Shown here: positions 23,783 to 32,700 of the stretch, in pieces
Layout of the letters: each line of letters starts with the position of its first letter
How positions within the stretch are numbered: the stretch's first letter is position 1
NCBI GenBank assembly: GCA_964390805.1
Contig: CAYMKL010000054.1
Span: forward strand, 1-41,334
Direction: 5' to 3'
From: CAYMKL01 sp964390805
GTDB taxonomy: Bacteria > Chloroflexota > Anaerolineae > VGOG01
DNA: 41,334 bases
Made by a program: the position numbers and the translations under genes
Notes under the pieces: generated by a model
What the model saw: only the letters and a program-made list of their open reading frames with translations
Told to the model about the DNA's origin: nothing
The model's database searches: none

Positions 23783-24055
23783 ATGACCGAAAAAGAACTG
23801 ACGGGGGTTGTAAAACCGTTGGCCAAAGGGCAGATCACTATCCCCGTGGAATTCCGGCGGCGGCTGAACATAGGCGCGGATACCTTCCTTCAGCTTACCC
23901 TCAAGGGAGAGAAGATTGAGATCATCCCCTTGCGCCTGGTGCCGAAAGGAGAACCTCTGCTGCGGGAGTACACAGATGAGGAGATCCAGCGTTTTCTGGA
24001 GGAGGACGAGCTGGATCCGGAGACCTTGGCAAAGGTTCGAAATCTCTTAGAGTAA
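23783..24055 (+). CDS. AbrB-fold antitoxin
   Basis: The 90-residue protein has VVKPLAKGQITIPVEFRRRLNIG, a SpoVT/AbrB DNA-binding domain, and an acidic tail (YTDEEIQRFLEEDELD). ATG 23783 has GGAGG 5 nt upstream; ATG 23780 and TTG 23771 are too close to or overlap it. The PIN-domain gene follows after 11 bp, which makes this the antitoxin of a VapBC-like pair. Confidence 0.85.
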   Translation: MTEKELTGVVKPLAKGQITIPVEFRRRLNIGADTFLQLTLKGEKIEIIPLRLVPKGEPLLREYTDEEIQRFLEEDELDPETLAKVRNLLE

Positions 24056-24066
24056 GGGGGCAAGGC

Positions 24067-24504
24067 TTGAGTAAGGCGAAGCTTTTCATTGATGCCTGCG
24101 TCTTCATCGCCGCCTCGGGCTCACCCCAGGGCGGCTCTTCTTCTGTGCTAGAGCTTTGCAGGCGAGGCCGTTTTCGTGCCATTTGCACGAGGCTCGTTCT
24201 CCTGGAGGCGGAGAGGAATATCCATCGCAAGCTGGGAGCGGAGGCCCTGTTGCGGTTCTATCAAGGTCTCGCCGAGCTCGATCCGACCCTCGAAGCGCTT
24301 CCCTCGCCTGGAGAACTCGCAGCCTGCGAGGCAATCGTCGGCGAGAAAGACGCTCACGTCCTGGCGGCGGCCTTGAAGAGTGGAGCAGACGTTCTGCTTA
24401 CGCTGGATCGAAGGCATTTCATGACCGAGAAGGTTCGGGATGCCCATCTGGATCTAGTTGTGATGACGCCGGGCGACTTCTTGAGAGAGCTGTTAGAGGA
24501 GTGA
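24067..24504 (+). CDS. PIN-domain toxin
   Basis: The 145-residue protein starts KAKLFIDACVFIAAS (first PIN aspartate). It continues with LLEAERNIHRKLG (Glu), GEKDAHVLAAAL (Asp) and LLTLDRRHFM (Asp), the four-acid PIN nuclease set. It is closer to the PilT-like single-gene PIN group than to the VapC at 18358. The start is TTG 24067, 11 bp after the antitoxin; no better ATG exists. Confidence 0.83.
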   Translation: MSKAKLFIDACVFIAASGSPQGGSSSVLELCRRGRFRAICTRLVLLEAERNIHRKLGAEALLRFYQGLAELDPTLEALPSPGELAACEAIVGEKDAHVLAAALKSGADVLLTLDRRHFMTEKVRDAHLDLVVMTPGDFLRELLEE

Positions 24505-24529
24505 GACGAAGCCTTCATTGTCTTATGAA

Positions 24530-24550
24530 ACCACCACCTCTGGTGGTGGT
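24530..24550. repeat. ACCACCACC-TCT-GGTGGTGGT palindrome, copy 1
   Basis: The 9-bp arms surround TCT. With the copy at 24685 it brackets a 338-bp gene-free stretch (24505-24842), in which I see no convincing gene. A long frame crossing it on the plus strand is a shadow. Confidence 0.6.
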
Positions 24551-24684
24551 GCAGGAAAAGGTTCTACCAGTACAGACCCTGCCTCTGTTAGATTCGAGCA
24601 ACAAAACTGACTGTTACTCTGGTCGAAATGGAATGGGAACCTGCCTCAACTTACCAGTGAACGCTTCAATGGAAAGCCCAGAAG

Positions 24685-24703
24685 CCACCACCTCTGGTGG
24701 TGG
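24685..24703. repeat. CCACCACC-TCT-GGTGGTGG palindrome, copy 2
   Basis: The core sequence is the same as at 24530-24550, about 155 bp downstream in the same intergenic region. Confidence 0.6.
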
Positions 24704-24777
24704 TAGTTCACTTGACCCCCGGCGACAAATCGCCACAGAGGCAAGGTTGGAATCTACTGAAAGAAGCTCTCGCAGAT

Positions 24778-24806
24778 TTGCTTGTCAGGTCGAAACGTGA
24801 TATAAT
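24778..24806 (+). promoter_or_regulatory. Promoter of the RelE-type TA pair
   Basis: TTGCTT (24778-24783) and TATAAT (24801-24806) with a 17-bp spacer lie 36 bp before the antitoxin-like gene. Confidence 0.6.
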
Positions 24807-24842
24807 CCAAAAGATGGTGTAATAGGCTCGTAGAGAGGGGGG

Positions 24843-25181
24843 ATGGTTTTGACTGTTACTTCTGGAACACTCACGGCAGATGCTAAACTGGTTCAACTGT
24901 CTCATCCTCTGCTGTCCGAAGAGAAGGTGAAAGAAATCTGGCAAGCGCTAGGGGGGCGGCATAGGTTAGAATTCCTCTTGGATCTATGGCGAGCAAGTTT
25001 GGTGGCCACTGAGTCAAGTGACTTCAGCCTCCTGGCCAAACTCCTTGCAGATTGGGAGGCGACGGCGGAGATCCTGGCTGACAGTGATCTAGTTCAAGCA
25101 ATTAAGGAGGAAAGGGAAGCCTTTGAGGAGGAGAAGGGACGGCCATGGGAAGAGATACGCCAAGAACTCCGTATCGCATAA
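24843..25181 (+). CDS. Putative antitoxin of a RelE-type pair
   Basis: I do not recognise the family of this 112-residue protein with certainty. It is largely helical and acidic toward the C-terminus (AIKEEREAFEEEKGRPWEEIRQEL), as expected for a toxin-binding tail. The gene overlaps the downstream RelE-like toxin by 37 bp, so the two are co-translated. The antitoxin role rests on this arrangement. A purine-rich GAGAGGGGGG precedes the ATG. Confidence 0.6.
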   Translation: MVLTVTSGTLTADAKLVQLSHPLLSEEKVKEIWQALGGRHRLEFLLDLWRASLVATESSDFSLLAKLLADWEATAEILADSDLVQAIKEEREAFEEEKGRPWEEIRQELRIA

Positions 25182-25432
25182 GGCGTGTCCGTCCCAAAGC
25201 GGAGCGCTACATCAGATCCCTGAACCCCAAGATGCAGCGTCGGATTGATCAGGTAATGCAGAAGATATGCGACAACCCTTTTCGCAACCGGCATCCATTT
25301 CACATCCGACAGTTGCGTGGCGAATTGGAAGGGCTATTCGAATATCGGGGGATCCATTCCATACGAATCATCTACGAGGTCTTCAAAGAGGAGCGAGAGA
25401 TAGAGATCCTGAAAGTGGTTCCACACTTATGA
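25145..25432 (+). CDS. RelE/ParE-superfamily toxin
   Basis: The 95-residue protein has the RelE pattern: basic YRIRRVRPKAERYIRSL, two helices, NPFRNRHPFHIRQLRGELEGLFEYR, then IRIIYEVFKEEREIEILKVVPH. These correspond to the strands and basic patch of ribosome-dependent mRNA interferases; the terminal His in VVPH is typical. The ATG lies within the antitoxin gene. A terminator follows at 25464. Confidence 0.82.
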   Translation: MGRDTPRTPYRIRRVRPKAERYIRSLNPKMQRRIDQVMQKICDNPFRNRHPFHIRQLRGELEGLFEYRGIHSIRIIYEVFKEEREIEILKVVPHL

Positions 25433-25463
25433 GCGACTTTGGCCCGATGAGATGACAGCTTTA

Positions 25464-25509
25464 AGCGCCAGGGAGAGAGAAGCCATCCGTTTGGCCCCTG
25501 GCGCTTTTT
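25464..25509 (+). terminator. Terminator after the RelE-type TA pair
   Basis: AGCGCCAGGG (25464-25473) pairs with CCCTGGCGCT (25496-25505) and is followed by a T-run. Confidence 0.8.
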
Positions 25510-25560
25510 GCTACGAGGAGCGCGGATTACGAAGCAAATAGAGAACTGAAGGTTTGAGTC

Positions 25561-26559
25561 ATGACAGACAAAGCCAAGCTTCTGCAATCACTGCCCAAAT
25601 TGGCGGGCAGGCGCGTGGTGGTGCTCGGTGATGTGTTCCTAGACGAGTACATCACAGGACGAGCCACCCGGCTCTCGCGGGAGGCGCCCATTCCAGTGCT
25701 GGAGTTCGCGGGGAGACGCTACGTGTCCGGCGGGGCGGCTAACCCTTCCAATAACATCGTTGCCCTGGGCGGGATGGCCTACCAGGTAGGAGTCATCGGA
25801 GACGACGAAGCAGGGCAGACGCTGTTGGCGAAGCTCAGGGAGGCGGGCATTGATACAACAGCGGTGGTGACCGACCCCTCCCGCCCCACCACCACCAAGA
25901 CGCGCATCGTGGCCCAGGGGAGCCTGCGTTTCCCCCAACAGTTGGCCCGCATTGATCACCTGGACCGCAGCCCCGTGGCTGGGGAGGTGGAGAAAGCCAT
26001 CGTGGATCACCTGGGGACCCTCGTCCCCCAGGTTGACGCCGTGTTGATCTCCGACTACAGGACAGGGGTAGCCAGCGAGGCGGTCGTCGCAGCCTCGCTG
26101 AGATTGGCTCGCCAGCACCGGAAGCTGGCTACCGTGGATTCCCAGGGGAATCTCCACAAGTTCTCTGGCTTCGATTTGGTGAAATGCAACCAGCGCGAGG
26201 CAGAGGCAGTGTTGGGGCGGACCCTCTCCAGTGAACACGATTTCCAAGAGGCTCAGGAGCACCTGCTGGCCGAGCTTGAAATCCGAGCCATCCTCATCAC
26301 CCGCGGGCCCGATGGCATGTCCCTTTTGGGCCGTGATCAGTCCTACGCCCACATCCCCGCTGCCAACGTCAGCGAGGTCTTCGACGTCACTGGCGCGGGG
26401 GATACCGTCATCGCCGTGACCACCCTGACCCTGGCTGCTGGCCTAGATCTCCTATCGGCGGCGCACCTGGCCAACTATGCGGCAGGCCTGGTGGTGCGCA
26501 AGCTGGGCAACGCCACCGCCACCCCGGAGGAGCTGGCCTGGGCCATCGAGAATTGGTGA
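25561..26559 (+). CDS. Heptose-7-phosphate kinase (HldE N-terminal domain type)
   Basis: This 332-residue PfkB-fold kinase resembles RfaE domain I. It has VVVLGDVFLDEYITG, SREAPIPVLEF, GGAANPSNNIVALGG, the anion hole DVTGAGDTVIAV with catalytic Asp, and KLGNATATPEEL. It should phosphorylate D-glycero-D-manno-heptose 7-phosphate at C1. The second domain of HldE is the next gene, so the bifunctional enzyme is split. NPSNNI replaces the more usual NVARNL. GT9 genes upstream could use the ADP-heptose product. Confidence 0.87.
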   Translation: MTDKAKLLQSLPKLAGRRVVVLGDVFLDEYITGRATRLSREAPIPVLEFAGRRYVSGGAANPSNNIVALGGMAYQVGVIGDDEAGQTLLAKLREAGIDTTAVVTDPSRPTTTKTRIVAQGSLRFPQQLARIDHLDRSPVAGEVEKAIVDHLGTLVPQVDAVLISDYRTGVASEAVVAASLRLARQHRKLATVDSQGNLHKFSGFDLVKCNQREAEAVLGRTLSSEHDFQEAQEHLLAELEIRAILITRGPDGMSLLGRDQSYAHIPAANVSEVFDVTGAGDTVIAVTTLTLAAGLDLLSAAHLANYAAGLVVRKLGNATATPEELAWAIENW

Positions 26560-26571
26560 AGGGAGAAGGCA

Positions 26572-27057
26572 TTGGGTGAAGTGGTTTGCCTCCAAGAAGC
26601 GGCTATGATACGGGAGAAGTTGAGGGCTGAGGGCAAGACCATCACTCTTACGAACGGCCACTTCGACATCTTGCACGTGGGCCACGTTGACTGCCTGCAA
26701 AGGGCGAAGGCGCTGGGCGATGTGCTGATCGTCGGGCTGAACAGCGATGCTTCGACGCGGCTGCTCAAGGGCGAGAAGCGCCCCATCGTGCCCCAGGAAG
26801 AGCGGGCACAACTGCTGGCGGCCCTACAATGCGTGGACTATGTGATCGTCTTCGAGGAGAGGACGGCGAAGAGGCTGTTGGCTGCGCTGAGGCCCGAGGT
26901 CTACGTCAAGGGCGGGGATTGGGCCATCGAAGACCTGCCTGAGGCGCAAGTCCTTGCCGAATTCGGCATCAGGGCGGAGATCCTGCCCCAGGTGCCCAGC
27001 CGCTCGACGACGGACCTCATCGAGACCATCCTGACTCGCTATGGGGGAGGCGAATGA
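26572..27057 (+). CDS. Heptose-1-phosphate adenylyltransferase (HldE C-terminal domain type)
   Basis: The 161-residue nucleotidyltransferase has TNGHFDILHVGHVDCLQRA, with the HxGH signature, and GLNSDASTRLLKGEKRPIV, YVKGGDW and SRSTTDLIETI, as in RfaE domain II. It makes ADP-D-glycero-manno-heptose. The start is TTG 26572, preceded by GGGAGAAGG; the product otherwise lacks an ATG before the conserved region except Met17. It ends 4 bp inside murJ. Confidence 0.9.
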   Translation: MGEVVCLQEAAMIREKLRAEGKTITLTNGHFDILHVGHVDCLQRAKALGDVLIVGLNSDASTRLLKGEKRPIVPQEERAQLLAALQCVDYVIVFEERTAKRLLAALRPEVYVKGGDWAIEDLPEAQVLAEFGIRAEILPQVPSRSTTDLIETILTRYGGGE

Positions 27058-28709
27058 CAACAGCGAGCCAATCTACAGAGGTTCCCGCGTCCACTGAGGG
27101 CGTCGCCAAGGCCGCCGGCATTCTCTCCCTAGGCAACGTGACCAGCCGAGTGCTGGGCCTGGTGCGGCAGACCGTCATAGCCGACCTCTTCGGGGCCAGT
27201 CCCTACTTCAGCGCTTTCGTGGCGGCTGCCAGGGTACCCACCATGATCTACGACCTCCTCATCGGGGGACTGCTCAGTGCCGCCCTGGTGCCAGTGTTCA
27301 GTGACTACGCCTCGCCAGAGAAACGCCAGGAACTCTGGCACATCTTCAGCATCGTCCTCAGCTTAGCTGTTGTTATACTTAGCCTTATCGTCATCCTTCT
27401 GGAGCTTCTCGCCCCCCTGGTGGCCTGGCTGTTGGTTGGTGGCTTCGACACCCAGTTACGAGCGGTGACCGCCAAGATGATCCGTATCATCCTGCCGGCT
27501 GTGCTCTTCTTCGGTCTCTCTGGCATGGTCACCGGGTTGCTCTACTCCCTGAAGCGCTTCACCTACCCGGCTTTCGGCGCTGCTATCTATAATGCCGGGC
27601 TCATCACGGTAGCCTTGCTATTGGCCGATAAAGTCAACATCTACAGCCTGACGCTGGGCATCCTGCTGGGAGCCATCCTGCAACTGGCCATCCAATTGCC
27701 GGATTTGCGCGATGTCCGGTTCGCCTTCTCCCTCGACCTCTCCCACCCGGCTTTGCGCCGCATCGCTGGCCTCTACCTACCGATAGTACTGGGCCTGGTG
27801 ATCAGCCAGATAGGCATCTTCATTGACAGCAACCTGGCTTCGCGCACCGGAGAGGAGAGCATCGGCTGGATGGAGTATGCCACCCGCCTGATCCAGTTTC
27901 CCATGGGTATGGTGTCGGCAGCCGTTTCCCTGGCCATCCTGCCCACTCTGTCACAATATGGCTCGTCCAAAGCTCAAAGCTCAAAGTTCAAAGCTCAAAC
28001 CTCCAATCTCCAACCTCCAATCTCCAATCTCCAACCTCCAACCTCTGACTTCCAGAGCACTCTTGCTCTGGGCCTAAAAATGGTGCTGATGGCCATCATC
28101 CCAGCAACCATTGGCCTTTTCATTCTGGCTGCCCCCATCGTGGCTCTCCTCTTTCAACATGGCAACTTCGACGCCCGTGACACCGCTCAAACAGCCCTGG
28201 CCCTCCGCTATTACCTGCTGGGCTTGACCTTCGCCGCCATTGATCTGCCCCTGGTCTTTGCTTTTTACGCCCGAAAGGATACCTTGACGCCGGCTCTGGT
28301 GGGAGTGCTGGGCGTTGTGGTCTATTTGATCGTAGCTTTGTCCCTGATCCGCCCCCTCGGCATGATCGGGCTGATCCTGGCCAACTCTACCCAACTCACC
28401 GTACACGCCCTGACCATGCTTGATCTTTTCCAGCGACGCATGGGCGAGCTAGACAGATATGGGATAAAGGCTCTCGCTCTCAAGACGCTTTTCGCCTCGT
28501 TGGTGATGGGAGGGGTGACTTACCTTGCCCTTAAGGGACTACAGGGAGTGCTCGATGCTGACACCCTAGTGGGCAAGCTCCTCATCGTCGGCGGGGCAGG
28601 TGGCGTAGGGTTAGTTACATATTTGGTGATGATCGCCCACCTGCGGGTGGAGGAGGCCAGGCTGCTGGGAGATGTGATCTGGCGGAAGGTGCGCTCCTCT
28701 CTGAATTAG
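27054..28709 (+). CDS. murJ: MurJ-like lipid II flippase (MviN)
   Basis: This 551-residue MOP-superfamily membrane protein has the N-terminal GNVTSRVLGLVRQTVIADLF and PTMIYDLLIGG signatures of MurJ and about 14 hydrophobic helices. MurJ moves the peptidoglycan precursor lipid II across the membrane. In frame near residues 305-332 is a Ser/Gln/Pro-rich loop (SKAQSSKFKAQTSNLQPP) encoded by twelve 7-bp units; it falls in a loop between helices. It overlaps the heptose adenylyltransferase gene by 4 bp. Confidence 0.92.
   Translation: MTTASQSTEVPASTEGVAKAAGILSLGNVTSRVLGLVRQTVIADLFGASPYFSAFVAAARVPTMIYDLLIGGLLSAALVPVFSDYASPEKRQELWHIFSIVLSLAVVILSLIVILLELLAPLVAWLLVGGFDTQLRAVTAKMIRIILPAVLFFGLSGMVTGLLYSLKRFTYPAFGAAIYNAGLITVALLLADKVNIYSLTLGILLGAILQLAIQLPDLRDVRFAFSLDLSHPALRRIAGLYLPIVLGLVISQIGIFIDSNLASRTGEESIGWMEYATRLIQFPMGMVSAAVSLAILPTLSQYGSSKAQSSKFKAQTSNLQPPISNLQPPTSDFQSTLALGLKMVLMAIIPATIGLFILAAPIVALLFQHGNFDARDTAQTALALRYYLLGLTFAAIDLPLVFAFYARKDTLTPALVGVLGVVVYLIVALSLIRPLGMIGLILANSTQLTVHALTMLDLFQRRMGELDRYGIKALALKTLFASLVMGGVTYLALKGLQGVLDADTLVGKLLIVGGAGGVGLVTYLVMIAHLRVEEARLLGDVIWRKVRSSLN
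27968..28051. repeat. Heptamer tract (12 units, 84 bp) in murJ
   Basis: CAAAGCT units grade into CCAATCT/CCAACCT units. At 84 bp it equals 12 heptamers and 28 codons, so the frame is kept. Confidence 0.85.
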
Positions 28710-28762
28710 AGCGTCTTTTCCCCAGGGAACCTGGCACTACTGGTCTCTCTGGCCGGCTGAGC

Positions 28763-28791
28763 TTGACGCAGGCGGCCTTTTGTAATATACT
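28763..28791 (+). promoter_or_regulatory. Promoter of the secreted lamin-tail protein
   Basis: TTGACG (28763-28768) and TATACT (28786-28791) have a 17-bp spacer, 68 bp before the gene. Confidence 0.65.
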
Positions 28792-28859
28792 GTATCGGCC
28801 CAAGGTCGCTGCTTTGGAAGAAGCGAGAAGAACCACAAAACTCCCAAGGAGGAATATCA

Positions 28860-29648
28860 ATGATTTCTGCTAAACACCTAAGAAACACGATTCTGCTTGG
28901 CTTGCTCGTCTCCGCCTTGCTCCTCTCGCTGTATCTTTCTCTCCCCACCGGGGCATCCTCGCCCACCTTCCTCATCAGCGAGGTCTTGTACGACGTCGTC
29001 GGCACAGAGCCCGATGAGGAATGGATCGAGATCTACAACGCTGGAGCTTCCGCCATTGATCTCTCCAACTACAAGGTTGGCGATGAGGAGGAGCAGGACG
29101 GGACTGAGGGGATGCTGCGGTTCCCGGCAGGCGCTTCCATCAACCCGGGTCAGGTGATCGTGATCGCCAACAACGCCACGGCCTTCTCGGGCGTCTGGGG
29201 GTTTACCCCCGACTACGAGATGGGGGATTCGGACGAGGGTGTGCCAGACATGATTCCCTACACCGCCTGGGCTGGCGGCTCGGTCCAGTTGGCCAACGGC
29301 GGCGACCATGTGCTGATCCTCGATGGGGGCGACGCTATCGTGGACGCCATGTCCTATGGCGATAAAACCACTTTCCTCGATCCTCCCTGCCCCGATGTCT
29401 CCGCCGGCCATTCACTGGAGCGCTCTCCGGCCAACGCGGACACCGACACTGCCGAGGACTGGATTGACCAGGAGTTCCCCAATCCAGGGTCAGTGACCGT
29501 ACCCACACCGACGGCGACGGCGACATCAACACCCACAGCCACGCCTACCAACACGCCACCACCAACCGCCACACCCACCACCACACCCACGCCGACAACG
29601 ACAGTATACAAGGTCTACCTGCCCCTGGTGCTCAAGCAGTCCGACTGA
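28860..29648 (+). CDS. Secreted lamin-tail-domain protein
   Basis: The 262-residue protein has a signal peptide (residues 1-34, LLGLLVSALLLSLYLSLPTGA) and one lamin-tail domain (FLISEVLYDVV, EEWIEIYNAGAS, VIVIANNA, SLERSPANADTDTAEDW). A Thr/Pro-rich stalk follows, ending VYKVYLPLVLKQSD. LTDs in bacteria are often found on surface or extracellular nucleases and calcium- or DNA-binding proteins. The YLPLVLK end recurs on secreted proteins of Chloroflexota in my recollection and may be an export or anchoring signal. AAGGAGG lies before the ATG. Confidence 0.82.
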   Translation: MISAKHLRNTILLGLLVSALLLSLYLSLPTGASSPTFLISEVLYDVVGTEPDEEWIEIYNAGASAIDLSNYKVGDEEEQDGTEGMLRFPAGASINPGQVIVIANNATAFSGVWGFTPDYEMGDSDEGVPDMIPYTAWAGGSVQLANGGDHVLILDGGDAIVDAMSYGDKTTFLDPPCPDVSAGHSLERSPANADTDTAEDWIDQEFPNPGSVTVPTPTATATSTPTATPTNTPPPTATPTTTPTPTTTVYKVYLPLVLKQSD

Positions 29649-29669
29649 TGCGCGGGCGAGGAACAACGG

Positions 29670-29771
29670 ACTGATCGGATTCAGCGGACGGATTGGCAGG
29701 ATGAGCGGATTGAGTGACTTTGGGTAGTCTCCCTGTGAAAAAATCCGTGAATCCTGCGGATCCGTGTTCTA
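29670..29771. repeat. Interspersed CGGATT-type repeat
   Basis: CGGATTCAGCGGACGGATTG, GAGCGGATTGAG and AATCCGTGAATCCTGCGGATCC are related short direct and inverted units filling the gap between the two lamin-tail genes. Confidence 0.45.
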
Positions 29772-29786
29772 AAAAAGGCGGGGGAG

Positions 29787-32700
29787 ATGAATAAGCTCGT
29801 AGCCGGGTTAGCCGTAATTATACTCGTCAGCGGCGGGTTACTGATTGCCGTGGTGATGGGCGCCAGCGCGGAAGACTCTTGGCTCTTGGAAACGCCGACG
29901 GCTACCGCTACAACGTTGACGCTGACCCCCACCGTCACGCTGACCAGCACCATCACACCTACCAGCACGCTGACGCCTACGGCAACGGCTACCGTGACTT
30001 CTACGGCGATGGTCACATTCACCCCGACGGCGACCATCACCCCAACAGCTACAGCCACGTCCACGGTGACCTTCACTCCGACGGCTACCGCTACAACGCC
30101 CACGGCCACATTCACACCTACGGCGACGGCGACCCTTACCTCAACAGCTACAGCCACACTCACCCCGACGGCAACGCCCACAGCCACTCTCACACCAACG
30201 GCGACGGCGACCCTTACCTCAACAACTACAGCCACGCTCACCCCGACGGCAACGCCCACAGCCACTCCCACCCCTACAGCGACAGCTACCCCCACAACCG
30301 CCCCCGCCAGTCCCGAGATAGTGATCAACGAGGTGGAGTACGACTCTGTGCAGTCCGGCCCCGACGCCGCCTACGAGTGGGTAGAGCTCTACAACAACGC
30401 GTCTTCGCCGCTTGAGCTAGCCGGCTGGACGATAGACGACAACATAGCCACCGATTCGATCCCCATGGTGACCATCCCCGCTAACGGCTTCGTGATCATT
30501 GCTGCTTCTGAAGGTTTCTACACCAACTACCCCGATTCCACAGCCACCATCGTCTTCATCGCCAATGGAAGTATCGGCAACGGATTAAGTAATGATGGCG
30601 ACCGCTTGATCCTCAAAGACAGTGCGGGGACAATCATTGACCAGATGTCTTACGGGACGGACGCCACGGTCTTTGACCCATCCTGCCCCGACGTCGCCGC
30701 CGGCCATTCGCTGGAGCGCGAGCCGACAGGCTACGACACCGATCAGGCCAGCGATTTCGTGGGGCGAGCCCTCCCTTCGCCCGGAGGTGCCCCCATCCCA
30801 ACTCCCACCCCAACCACCACGCCGACTCTCCCTCCCAAGTCTCCCCTTCTCATCAGTGAGGTCTGTTACGACGGCACGGTTCCTGAGACCGAGGGCGACG
30901 AGTTCGTGGAGGTATTCAACCCCACCGGGAATACGGTGGACCTCTCCCTCTACAAGGTCGGCGACGAGGAGACGAAGGGCAAGGGCGAGGGGATGGCTCG
31001 GTTTCCGCTGGGGACAACCATCGGCCCTCAAGGTCTCGTCGTCGTAGCCAAGAACGCGGCCCAGTTCCAGGCCCGCTTCGGGTTCTATCCCGACTTCGAG
31101 GCGCGGGTCTCAGGTGCGGATTTCACCGATACCACGATAGTTCCCAACATGGAGAAGTACACTCCCTGGGCCACCGGCAGTTGGGCCTTCTCCAACTCGG
31201 GCGACGAGGTGTTGCTCCTGGGCCCTGCCGATCAGATCGTGGACGCCATCGCCTATAAATCGGCCGACTACGCTGCTGTTGGTGTAACCGGGGCTATCTC
31301 CGCCCCGGCTCCCAGGTCGCTGCAGCGGGTGGGCGCTGGCGACACCAACGACATGAACGCCGATTTCGCCATCGCCCAGCCCAACCCCGGTTCTCTGACG
31401 GATCTCCCTCCACCGCCTCCCTGGTTCCCACCGCCAGCCCCGCTGCCCAGCGGGATGTGGGCCTGCTTCGGCTGCATCCATTCCCATTCCACCTACTCCG
31501 ACGGCAGTGGCCCCCCTCGCTACGCCTATGCCGTGGCCCGAGCTAACGGCCTGCACTTCCTGGCCCTCACTGATCACGGCTATTATCTCAACGATGCCCG
31601 GTGGGCCGACACTCTCGCCCAAGCGGAATCGGCTACCGTAGACGGAACCTTCGTGGCCTTGCGTGGCTTCGAGTGGACAAGCCGGGAAGAGGGCCACATC
31701 ACTGTTTTGGGGACCAGTGGCTACGTTTCCCGCGATGATCCCAGCTACGACACCCTCACCACGTTCTACCCCTGGCTCGCTGCCCAACCAGATGCTATCG
31801 CTCAGTTCAATCACCCCTTCCCCGACAGCGACTTCAACGACTTCGCCTATGATCCGGCAGCCGACTCGGCCATTGCCCTCCAGGAGGTGGGCAACGGCAG
31901 TGGGAACCAGTATTTTACCTTCGAGGGCGAGTACCTGCGCAGCCTCTACGCCGGTTGGCACGTAGGCGCAGCGAACAATGGCGACACCGAGACGCCCGAT
32001 TGGGGCGCTGATACCCCTCATCGCACAGGGGTCGTTGCCCCGGCTTTGACCAAACGCGACATCTTAGAAGCGTTGCGTGCCCGGCGCACCTTTGCCACCG
32101 AGGATCGCAACCTGGCCTTGGCCCTGCGAGCAGGCGAAGCCTGGATGGGCTCCACCATCCCCAAAGCACCTGAGCGAGACCTTCCGCCCATCACCTTTTC
32201 CGTAGACGTGGTCGATCCCGACGGGGAGGGCGTGACGCTGGCGCTCTTCGATAGAGGGCTGGTCGTGGCCAGTGCCAGCTTCTCCGAGGCTATCATGTAT
32301 ACCTGGACGCCCACGATACCCGCTGTGGAGGGACACTTCTACTTCGCCAAGGCCACCCAGGCCGATGGCGACACCGCCTACACCAGCCCTTTATGGGTGG
32401 AGGGAACAGCGCCAGCGGACGCAGTCCTGCTCAACGAGTTCATGCCCGCCCCCCACAGCGTGGACTGGGATAACGACGGCACGGCCGATTACAACGACGA
32501 GTGGATCGAGCTGTACAACGCCGGCCAGGCCGTGGTGGGACTGGGAGGCTGGCAACTGGACGACGTGGCCGAGGGCGGCAGTGGCCCCTACACCATCCCC
32601 GCCGACCAGATCATCCCGCCGGGCGGTTTCCTCGTCTTCTTCAAAAAGGACAGCGGGGTCTCCCTGAACAACGACGGCGATGGCGTGCGCCTCTTGCGTC

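Noticed and set aside
24156..24800. 214-codon plus-strand frame overlapping the PIN gene
   Set aside because: Its first half overlaps a clear PIN toxin in another frame, and the second half is repeat-bearing intergenic DNA with no domain.
29681..30328. Val/Ala/Gly-repeat protein on the minus strand
   Set aside because: It is the antisense image of the Thr/Pro-rich stalk of the secreted protein, with no start signal.
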